Origin: an uncultured Kiritimatiellota bacterium
GTDB taxonomy: Bacteria > Verrucomicrobiota > Kiritimatiellia > RFP12 > UBA1067
NCBI GenBank assembly: GCA_934675625.1
Contig: CAKURH010000015.1
Coordinates: 1-46,966 of the forward strand
DNA: 46,966 nucleotides
Direction of reading: 5' to 3'
Below the pieces are notes generated by a model that was given only the letters and a program-made list of their open reading frames with translations, was not told the origin of the DNA and did no database searches. Both the position numbers and the translations under genes were made by a program. Positions 15,881-22,891 of the stretch are shown here, one piece after another (position 1 is the first letter of the stretch; the number at the start of each line of letters is the position of its first letter).

Positions 15881-17593
15881 ATGTCGTCACCCCTGAATCG
15901 CTTGACCTGCCTGTGCGCAGCCGTTGCCCTGCCGAGCGTCGCCGCTTTTGGCGCGTCTTCCGCAGCGACTCATGACCTTGTCATCTACGGCTCGTCGCCG
16001 GCGGCGCTGACGGCGGCCATCGAGGCGCAGCGGCACGGCCGGACGGCCGTCATCGTCTGCCCGGAGACGCGCATCGGCGGCCTCACGACGGGCGGGCTCG
16101 GCCAGACGGACATCGGCAACAAGTCCGCGTTCGGTGGCCTCGCGCGCCAGTTCTACCGCGACGTCGCCGCCTACTACAAGGACCCCGGGAACTGGAAATG
16201 CGAAAGGCGCACCGACTACCTGCCCGACGGACAGTGCACGGGGACGCAGGGGGACGAGTCGATGTGGACGTTCGAGCCGTCGGCGGCGTTGGCGATCCTC
16301 GAGCGCTGGGAGAGGGATCACGGACTGGAGATCGTGCGCGGCGAGTATCTGGATCGCGCGAAGGGCGGCGTGACGGTTTCGGACGGGCGCATCGTCTCGT
16401 TCCGCACGCTCTCGGGGCGCGTCTTCCGCGGCAAGATGTTCGTCGACGCGACCTACGAGGGCGACCTCCTCGCGGCGGCGGGCGTCTCCTACACCGTCGG
16501 ACGCGAGGCGAACGCCGTCTACGGCGAGACGATCAGCGGCATCCAGCGGCGGCTTTCGACCAACCACCAGCTGAATCCGGGCGTGAGCGCCTACGTCAGG
16601 GCGGGCGACCCGTCGAGCGGGCTTCTCCCCGGCGTCGAGCCGGACGTCGCCGAGCCCGACGGGGCGGGCGACCGCCGCGTGCAGGCCTACTGCTTCCGCA
16701 TGTGCCTGACGGACAATCCCGACAACCGCATCCCGTTCGTGAAGCCCGCGAACTACGATCCGCTCGACTACGAGCTCCTGCTGCGCAACCTGGAGGCGAT
16801 GGACCCGAAGGAGTTCACGAAGCACGCGAAGTGGCCGCACATGTTCATGCCGTGGATCAACTCGCGCATGCCGAACCGCAAGACGGACACGAACAACCGC
16901 ACGGGCTTCTCCACTGACTTCATCGGCGGGAACTGGGACTGGCCGGAGGCGTCCTACGCCGAGCGCGAGAGGATCCTCAAGAGCCACCTCGACTACCAGA
17001 TGGGGCTCATGTGGACGCTCGCGAACGACCCGCGCGTCCCGGAGCCGATCCGCACGCGCGTCGCGCGGTGGGGCACGTGCCGCGACGAGTTCGCGGACGG
17101 CCTCGGCCACGGCTGGCAGCGCCAGCTCTACGTGCGCGAGGCGCGGCGCATGGTCGGCGAGTACGTGATGACCGAGCGCAACTGCCGCGGCACGGCCGTC
17201 GCGCCGCGCCCCGTCGCGCTGGGCGCCTACGGGATGGACTCGCACAACGTCCGCCGCTACGTCGACGCGCAGGGCTTCGCGCGGAACGAGGGCAACATCG
17301 AGGACTACTCCGCGAACCCGCCGGGACAGCCCCACAAGCGGTTCGGGCCGTATCCGATCGACTACGGCGCGCTCGTGCCGAGGCGCGGGGAGTGCGCGAA
17401 CCTGCTCGTGCCGGTGTGCCTCTCGGCGTCGCACATGGCGTTCGGGTCGATCCGCATGGAGCCGGTGTTCTTCGCGCTGGGGCAGGTCGCGGGCGCGGCG
17501 GCGGCGCTGTCCGTCGAGGGCGGCTGCGCCGTGCAGGACGTGCCGTACGAAACGCTCGCCGCCACCCTCCGCCGCGAGGGTCAGGTGATGTGA
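15881..17593 (+). CDS. Exported FAD-dependent oxidoreductase (FAD_oxidored family)
   Basis: 570 aa with a signal peptide (LCAAVALPSVAAFGA). After it, HDLVIYGSSPAALTAAIEAQRHG is a Rossmann-type FAD-binding start, followed by RIGGLTTGGLGQTDIG. Both are typical of the PF12831 family, often labelled xanthan-lyase-associated or FAD-dependent oxidoreductases in polysaccharide loci. FVDATYEGDLLAAAGVSY is the second FAD-contact motif. The C-terminus (IRMEPVFFALGQVAGAAAALS) closes the FAD site. The substrate is unknown; related genes travel with glycoside hydrolases and sulfatases, suggesting oxidation of a sugar or uronic-acid group. Its own promoter lies upstream. Confidence 0.82.
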   Translation: MSSPLNRLTCLCAAVALPSVAAFGASSAATHDLVIYGSSPAALTAAIEAQRHGRTAVIVCPETRIGGLTTGGLGQTDIGNKSAFGGLARQFYRDVAAYYKDPGNWKCERRTDYLPDGQCTGTQGDESMWTFEPSAALAILERWERDHGLEIVRGEYLDRAKGGVTVSDGRIVSFRTLSGRVFRGKMFVDATYEGDLLAAAGVSYTVGREANAVYGETISGIQRRLSTNHQLNPGVSAYVRAGDPSSGLLPGVEPDVAEPDGAGDRRVQAYCFRMCLTDNPDNRIPFVKPANYDPLDYELLLRNLEAMDPKEFTKHAKWPHMFMPWINSRMPNRKTDTNNRTGFSTDFIGGNWDWPEASYAERERILKSHLDYQMGLMWTLANDPRVPEPIRTRVARWGTCRDEFADGLGHGWQRQLYVREARRMVGEYVMTERNCRGTAVAPRPVALGAYGMDSHNVRRYVDAQGFARNEGNIEDYSANPPGQPHKRFGPYPIDYGALVPRRGECANLLVPVCLSASHMAFGSIRMEPVFFALGQVAGAAAALSVEGGCAVQDVPYETLAATLRREGQVM

Positions 17594-17635
17594 TCGAATG
17601 CCTTACCTGATGGATGGCGGGTTGTTCGCCTCCCG

Positions 17636-17665
17636 TTGACATACCCTACGGGGGTATGGTATACT
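17636..17665 (+). promoter_or_regulatory. csoR promoter with embedded CsoR operator
   Basis: TTGACA (17636-17641), an 18-bp spacer and TATACT (17660-17665) form a near-consensus promoter. The spacer holds ATACCCTACGGGGGTAT (17641-17657), an inverted repeat of the CsoR operator type (ATACCC...GGGTAT). Bound repressor would block RNA polymerase, and metal binding would release it. Confidence 0.85.
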
Positions 17666-17697
17666 ACGCGCCGTTTTCTGAAAGGAGAGAAGGTGCG

Positions 17698-17976
17698 ATG
17701 AAACAGTGCATCGAAGACGTGAAGTCGCTGCAATTGCGGCTGAAGAAGATTGCCGGTCAGGTCAACGGCGTGAGCAACATGATCGGCGAGGACGTGCCGT
17801 GCGAGGACATCCTCGTGCAGCTCAACGCCGTCAACGGCGCGCTCCACAAGATTTCGCTCATGGTGCTGGAGGGGCATCTCCGCCACTGTGTGCGCGAGGG
17901 CATCGAGAAGGGCAACGCCGACGAGACGATCGAGAATTTCGCGGAGGCGCTGGAGAACTTCAGCAAAATGGCGTAG
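17698..17976 (+). CDS. csoR: CsoR/RcnR-family metal-sensing repressor
   Basis: 92 aa, all-helical DUF156 family. The metal ligands of copper-sensing CsoR are in register: Cys35 (DVPCEDIL), then His60 and Cys64 in GHLRHC (HxxxC). The DNA-contact helix near LKKIAGQVNGV is also family-typical. In the apo form CsoR tetramers bind the palindrome in the promoter spacer; Cu(I) binding lowers affinity. The next gene, starting 22 nt after the csoR stop, encodes a heavy-metal P-type ATPase, so this is a self-regulated metal-efflux operon. Start set by AAGGAGA and the ATG at 17698. Copper rather than nickel or formaldehyde sensing is inferred from the C-H-C ligand set. Confidence 0.92.
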   Translation: MKQCIEDVKSLQLRLKKIAGQVNGVSNMIGEDVPCEDILVQLNAVNGALHKISLMVLEGHLRHCVREGIEKGNADETIENFAEALENFSKMA

Positions 17977-17998
17977 TCTCTAACAGGAGGTTAAAAAC

Positions 17999-19672
17999 AT
18001 GGGAAGCTGTTGTGGTGCAAGTCAAGAGGCAAAGGCTGCGGCCCGGGCGCAGGGCGTCTGGGAGCGGCTGGAGGCCGTGTGCGAAAAGTTCGAGAGCACG
18101 CCGTCGCTCATCGTGAGCGCGCTTGGGCTCGTGGCGAGCTTTCTTCTGGTCGGCCACGGGTGTGACGTGTCCGGTGGGGCGGCGACGTCTGCGGCGGAGG
18201 GGTGGCATCGTTGGGCCGAGATCTTCAATCCGGCGTGGGTGCCGCTCGTCCTCTGCGGGCTGCCCGTCCTGAAGGAGGCCGTCGAGGCGCTTGTCGTCGA
18301 GCGGCGCATCCGTGCGGCGCTCCTCATCACGTCGGCGATGGTCGCGTGCGTCTGCATCGGCCAGCTCTTCGCCGCCGGCGAGGTGGCGTTCATCATGGCG
18401 CTCGGCGAGAAGCTGGAGGACTGGACGGTGAACCGCGCGAAGAAGGGGCTTCACAAGCTCGTCGCGCTCGTGCCGCAGACGGCCCGCAAGGTCGTGACGT
18501 GTCCGAAGTGCAACGCGAAGGGCATCTTCTTCAAGGACGTGCCGGTCGCCGAGCTGGCGGTCGGCGACCCGATCGAGGTGCTGCCGGGGATGGCGGTGCC
18601 GGCGGACGGCGAGGTCTACGAGGGCGAGACGACGGTCGACCAGGCGTCCCTGACGGGCGAGTCGCTGCCGGTCGCGAAGAAGGCGGGCGACGAGGTCTAC
18701 TCGGGCACGATCAACCAGCGCGGCACGATCCGGGTGCGCGTGACGAAGCCGGCGTCCGACTCAAGCGTCCAGAAGCTCGTCCGCCTCGTGCAGGAGGCGG
18801 AGGCGAAGAAGGCGCCGATGCAGCGCATCGCGGACAAGTGGGCGGCGATTCTCGTGCCGTGCTCGATGACGGTCGCGATTCTCGCGTTCGCCGGCATCTG
18901 GCTCGCGCTCGGCGACGCGCATGAGGCGCTGCTGCGCGCGGTGACGATTCTCGTCGTGTTCTGTCCGTGCGCGCTGGCGCTCGCGACGCCGACCTCCGTC
19001 ATGGCGGCGATCGGCCAGGCGACGAAGTTCGGCGTCATCGTGAAGTCCGGCGAGGCGCTGGAGAAGATGGGGCGCGTGACGTTCGCGTGCTTCGACAAGA
19101 CGGGGACGCTTCAGCTGGGCGACGCGCTGCGGCCGGGCGCGAAGGAGACGATCGCCAACCTGAAGGCGCTCGGCGTGAAGTCGCTGATGCTGTCGGGCGA
19201 CCGGGCGGACATCGCGCGCAAGTTCGCGGCGGAGGCGGGAATCGACGAGGTGCGGTCGGAGTGCCGGCCGGAGGACAAGTCGAAGATGGTCGAGGAGCTG
19301 CAGGCGCGGGGCGAGCGCGTCGTGATGGTGGGCGATGGCGTGAACGACTCCATCGCGCTCAAGGTCGCGGACGTCGGCGTCGCGATGGGCGGCATCGGCA
19401 CGGACATCGCGCAGGAGGCGGCGGACGTCTCGCTCGTGACGGACGACATCACGAAGCTCGCCTACCTGAAGCGGCTGTCGGTCGGCTGCGTGAAGCTCAT
19501 CAAGCTGAACATCGCGATCTCGATGACGATCAACGCCGGCGCGATCGTCTGCTCGATCCTGGGCGTGCTCGGCCCCGTGAGCGGCGCGCTTGTCCACAAC
19601 CTCGGCTCCGTGCTCGTGATCCTCAACGGCGCGCTTCTCTACGACCGGAAGTACACGGTCGCGGCGAAATGA
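17999..19672 (+). CDS. P1B-type heavy-metal ATPase lacking the nucleotide-binding domain
   Basis: 557 aa, preceded by AGGAGG. It begins MGSCCG, a possible metal-capture Cys pair, and has no HMA domain. Membrane helices lie around 38-52, 80-95, 107-135, 285-305 and 310-330, with a pair at the C-terminus. The actuator domain has LTGES at 218-222. FCPCALALATP (CPC at 322-324) is the ion site. DKTGT with phosphorylated Asp366 and GDGVND at 445-450 form the phosphorylation domain. Between DKTGTL and QLGDALRPG there are no residues where relatives carry a ~130-aa nucleotide-binding domain with the HP motif, so ATP binding should be impaired. An extra TCPKCNAKG (167-175) interrupts the actuator domain. 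The C-terminal HNLGSVLVILNGALL is typical of P1B pumps. Co-transcribed with csoR; copper efflux was probably the original role. Confidence 0.85.
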   Translation: MGSCCGASQEAKAAARAQGVWERLEAVCEKFESTPSLIVSALGLVASFLLVGHGCDVSGGAATSAAEGWHRWAEIFNPAWVPLVLCGLPVLKEAVEALVVERRIRAALLITSAMVACVCIGQLFAAGEVAFIMALGEKLEDWTVNRAKKGLHKLVALVPQTARKVVTCPKCNAKGIFFKDVPVAELAVGDPIEVLPGMAVPADGEVYEGETTVDQASLTGESLPVAKKAGDEVYSGTINQRGTIRVRVTKPASDSSVQKLVRLVQEAEAKKAPMQRIADKWAAILVPCSMTVAILAFAGIWLALGDAHEALLRAVTILVVFCPCALALATPTSVMAAIGQATKFGVIVKSGEALEKMGRVTFACFDKTGTLQLGDALRPGAKETIANLKALGVKSLMLSGDRADIARKFAAEAGIDEVRSECRPEDKSKMVEELQARGERVVMVGDGVNDSIALKVADVGVAMGGIGTDIAQEAADVSLVTDDITKLAYLKRLSVGCVKLIKLNIAISMTINAGAIVCSILGVLGPVSGALVHNLGSVLVILNGALLYDRKYTVAAK

Positions 19673-19684
19673 CGAGAAAGAAAG

Positions 19685-19739
19685 TGTTCGCGAACAGTGT
19701 GTTCGTTTGTTGCCATGAGGGGTGAAATCGTGCTATCAT
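19685..19739 (+). promoter_or_regulatory. Palindromic operator plus promoter of the sugar regulator gene
   Basis: TGTTCGCGAACA (19685-19696) is a perfect 12-bp palindrome followed by a further GTGTTCG half. An extended -10, TGC-TATCAT (19731-19739), and TTTCCCGCG lie downstream. The same layout recurs at 22803-22856 upstream of the second GH5-like gene. The encoded LacI-like regulator is the natural candidate to bind both. Confidence 0.75.
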
Positions 19740-19773
19740 TTCCCGCGACAATTGGGAACCGTGCGGTTTCACG

Positions 19774-20904
19774 ATGCGCGACACGAAATACAGGGCTCTG
19801 GTCGAGACGCTCAAGGGCAACGTCTTGGACGGCAAGTACGGGAACGGGAATCCGTTCCCGAGCGTGCGCGCATTGATTCGCCGCTACGGGCTCTCGAACA
19901 CGACTGTTCTGCATGCGCTGGACGAGCTCGTGCGACAGGGCCTGATCTCCCGCAAGCAGGGTCGCGGCACGCTCGTCATCCACCGGGGCGCGTCTCGCAA
20001 GATCGGCCTGATCGTGCCCGGCGTCGCGTATTCGGAATTCTTTCCGCCAATCGTGAGCGCGATATCCTGCCTCTCGCAGCAGGCGGGGTACCAGCTGCTC
20101 TTCGGCGACATCGTCTCGAAAAGCCCGGAGCTTCGGGCGCGGGCGGCGCGGGCGTTTGCGCAGAGCCTCGTCGACGAGGGCGTCGCCGGCGTCCTCTACC
20201 AGCCGCTGGAACTGGTGGATGACGTCGTGCGGGTCAATCGCGAGATCCTGTCCGTCTTCGATCGGGCGGGCGTGCCGGTCGTGATTCTCGACAACGATTT
20301 TCTTCAATGTCCGCACCGGGGCGGCTACGACGTCGTCGGCATCGACAACGTTGCGGCGGGCTCGCTCGTGGCCGAGCACCTGCTCGCGTGCGGGGTGCGG
20401 CGCATCTCCTTCCAGAAGCGGCCGCGCTGCTCGTCGAGCGTCAACGCCCGTCTGCGCGGCGTCGTGAGCACGCTGGCCGTCCGCCGAGGCGCGTTCGGGT
20501 GCAGTGTGCTGGAGGCGGAGCCGGACGACCGCGAGGCCGTCCGTCGGCACCTGCGCGCGCATCGGCCCGAAGCGTTCGTGTGCGGTAACGACGCGGCGGC
20601 GATTGCGCTCAAGCAGACGCTTGAATCTTTGGGGCGGCGCGTGCCGGACGACCTGCTGTTGGCGGGGTTTGACGACGTGCGCCTCGCCACGATCGTCTCG
20701 CCCCAGCTGACGACCGTCCATCAGCCGTGCGAACAGATTGGCGCGACGGCGTTCGACCGTCTGCGGGCGCGCATCGCGAACCCGGCGCTTGCGCCGCTCC
20801 AGATTGCGCTGCCGATCGAGCTGGTCGTCCGGGGTTCGACGGCGCGCGTGAAGCCGCGCACAAACCCGAAGACGAACAAGAACCAGAGGAAAGGCAAGGA
20901 CTGA
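19774..20904 (+). CDS. GntR/LacI hybrid sugar-responsive transcription regulator
   Basis: 376 aa. Residues 1-70 form a GntR-type winged helix-turn-helix (PFPSVRALIRRYGLSNTTVLHALDELVRQGLISRKQGRGT). From about 75 on there is a LacI/periplasmic-binding-protein sugar-binding fold. It starts KIGLIVPGV, then has GVAGVLYQP, VVGIDNVAAG, AFVCGNDAAA and LLLAGFDDVRLA. This AraR-like combination senses a small sugar and usually represses catabolic genes. The C-terminal tail is basic (KPRTNPKTNKNQRKGKD). Its gene has the palindromic operator in its own promoter, so autoregulation is likely. The GH92-like pseudogene follows after two bases and was probably in the same operon. Confidence 0.88.
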   Translation: MRDTKYRALVETLKGNVLDGKYGNGNPFPSVRALIRRYGLSNTTVLHALDELVRQGLISRKQGRGTLVIHRGASRKIGLIVPGVAYSEFFPPIVSAISCLSQQAGYQLLFGDIVSKSPELRARAARAFAQSLVDEGVAGVLYQPLELVDDVVRVNREILSVFDRAGVPVVILDNDFLQCPHRGGYDVVGIDNVAAGSLVAEHLLACGVRRISFQKRPRCSSSVNARLRGVVSTLAVRRGAFGCSVLEAEPDDREAVRRHLRAHRPEAFVCGNDAAAIALKQTLESLGRRVPDDLLLAGFDDVRLATIVSPQLTTVHQPCEQIGATAFDRLRARIANPALAPLQIALPIELVVRGSTARVKPRTNPKTNKNQRKGKD

Positions 20905-20906
20905 AC

Positions 20907-22759
20907 ATGGCAACGAAAAGGAAGAGGACGCTTCTCGGCGTCGTGGCGTTGGCTTGTGCGTGGGGCGCGGGCGCGAAAGAGCCGGTCGACTGGGTGAACC
21001 CCTACATCGGCAGCATCAGCCACCTGCTCGTGCCGACGTTCCGCACGGTGCAGCGTCCCAACGCGATGTACCGTTTCAACGCGCCGATGAAGCAGGTGAC
21101 GGAGGATCGCGTGTCGGAACTTTGGCTGCAGAACCCCGGACACCGCGATGCGCCGGTCTTCTCCGTGCGTCCGACGACGGCGGGCGGGGCGTGGCCCTCG
21201 CTCTGGGATCAGGATCATGCGCGGCCGGAACGCTACGACGTCTGGCTCGACGGGCCGGGCGTGCGCTTCGAGATCGCGCCGGGCGAGAAGGCCGCCATCG
21301 CGCAGTTCGACTTCGCGCGCGCCGGACGCCACGCCCTTGTCTTCGGGCTGAAGGACGCGCGGGGCTCGTATGCGCTGAAGGACGGCGTGCTGGAGGCGTG
21401 GACATCTTCAGAAGTCGGCGCACCTGCGAGGCGCGCGTCTACCTGTGCGCCGCGTTCGACGTGCCGCCCACGGCCGTCGAGACGGATGGCGTGACGACGA
21501 CGCTCGTCTTCGGCGAAAGGGCCGAGACGGTTCGGATGCGCTTCGCCGTCTCCTACCTCTCGCCCGAACAGGCGGCGCGGAACCTCGCCGCCGAGGCGCC
21601 CGCGTTCGACCTCGACGCCCTCGCGGCGGGGGCGCGGGCGCGTTGGAACGCGGTACTGGGCCAGATCCGGGTCGAGGGCGGGACGGACGATGAACGGGCC
21701 GTCTTCTACACGGCGCTTTGGCGCTGCCACGAGCGGATGGTGGACATCACGGAGGAGGGCCGCTACCTCGGCTTCGACGGAAAGGCCCATGACGCGGACG
21801 GCGTGGCCTACTACGTGGACGACTGGACGTGGGACACGTGGCGCGCGGCGCATCCGCTCATGACGATTCTCCATCCGAAGGCGCAGGGCGAGAAGCTGGC
21901 GAGCTATGTGCGCATGGCGGAGCAGAATCCCGAGACGGGGGCGATGCGGGAGGCGGACGCCTGGTGCGCGCTCCCCGACGGGCGCACGCGGGTGGACCTG
22001 GAGATGGCGCCGTCCGACGCCCTCTTCGTCGTGTTCCGCCGGGCGGCGCAGGGACGCCGCGGCGCCGCGCGTCCGCCGCGCCCGTTCACGGCCTGCCGAG
22101 AGATCGCCGGCCCGTGGCACGTCCGCTTCGCGCCGGGCGGCGGCGCGCCGGAGGGCGTGCAGGACTGGCCCGAACTGCAGTCCTGGAACGAGTCGCAGGA
22201 TCCGGGCGTCCGCTTCCATTCGGGGGAGGCCGTCTGCGAGGCGGCGTTCGACCTGACGGCGGAGGAGGTCGAGGGCCGGGAGTTCCGTCTGGACCTCGGG
22301 CGCGTGGAGGTGATCGCGGAAGTCGAGCTGAACGGCGTTGCGCTGGGGACGGCGTGGCGTCCGCCCTACCGGCTGCCGGCGACGGCGGGCGTGCGCGCGG
22401 GGAGGAACACGCTGCGCGTCCGCGTGGCCAACACGTGGAGGAACCGGCTCCTCGGCGACCGGCGCGAGCCGACCGACCTCGAATACGGCGGCGCGTCGAC
22501 CCTGCCGGACTGGGGGTGGATCGCGAAGGCGAAGCCGGGCCGGGGCGTCTCGCGCTTCCCGGACTGGCTGCTGAAGGACGAGCCGCGCCCCTCGCGCGGG
22601 CGCGTCGCCGTGCCGCTCTGGGACTACTACGCCGACGAGGGCCTTCCGGAGAAGACGCTCGCGCTCGCCCCGTCCGGTCTGCTCGGCCCCGTTCGCATAG
22701 ACAGCCGCGCGGCGCCATCCCCAGTGAGTGAGAAATCAAAGGAGGTAATTATCAGATGA
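20907..22759 (+). pseudogene. GH92-GH106 chimeric, frameshifted glycoside hydrolase
   Basis: The ATG at 20907 encodes a signal peptide and the GH92 alpha-mannosidase start (DWVNPYIGSISH). That frame holds until about 21410. From about 21430 the protein continues one frame over (CEARVYLCAAFDVPP), so at least one frameshift is present. GH92 sequence continues through DDWTWDTWRAAHPL and YVRMAEQNPETG, to about 21940. There, in frame, it switches to sequence like the C-terminus of GH106 alpha-L-rhamnosidases: DLEMAPSDALFVVFRR, then EIAGPWHVRF, LDLGRVEVIAEVELNG and VANTWRNRLLGD. Most of the GH92 catalytic barrel and all of the GH106 catalytic region are absent. The chain ends KEVIIR. Almost certainly inactive as written. 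Confidence 0.75.
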
Positions 22760-22794
22760 TAATTGCAAAACCTCGGACGGGCTTGTCCCGTCCG
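22747..22794 (+). terminator. Two hairpins after the GH92-like pseudogene
   Basis: AATTATC-AGAT-GATAATT (22747-22764) overlaps the stop codon. It is followed by CGGACGGG-CTTGT-CCCGTCCG (22774-22794), a strong GC-rich stem. No T-run follows the second stem, so it may be a REP-like palindrome or mRNA end structure rather than a classical intrinsic terminator. Confidence 0.5.
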
Positions 22795-22802
22795 CAATAA
22801 AG

Positions 22803-22856
22803 TGTTCGCGAACAGCGCGTTCAACCGTTGCCTTGGCGTGCGAAATATGATACCAT
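22803..22856 (+). promoter_or_regulatory. Second copy of the palindromic operator, with promoter
   Basis: TGTTCGCGAACA (22803-22814) lies within AAAGTGTTCGCGAACAG, identical over those 17 bases to the site at 19681-19697. It is followed by GCGTTC and an extended -10, TGA-TACCAT (22848-22856), then TTTCCCGCG. It places the gene at 22892 under probable control of the same regulator. Confidence 0.78.
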
Positions 22857-22891
22857 TTCCCGCGCACAGTCAAGTAAGGAAGAGAAAAGAA

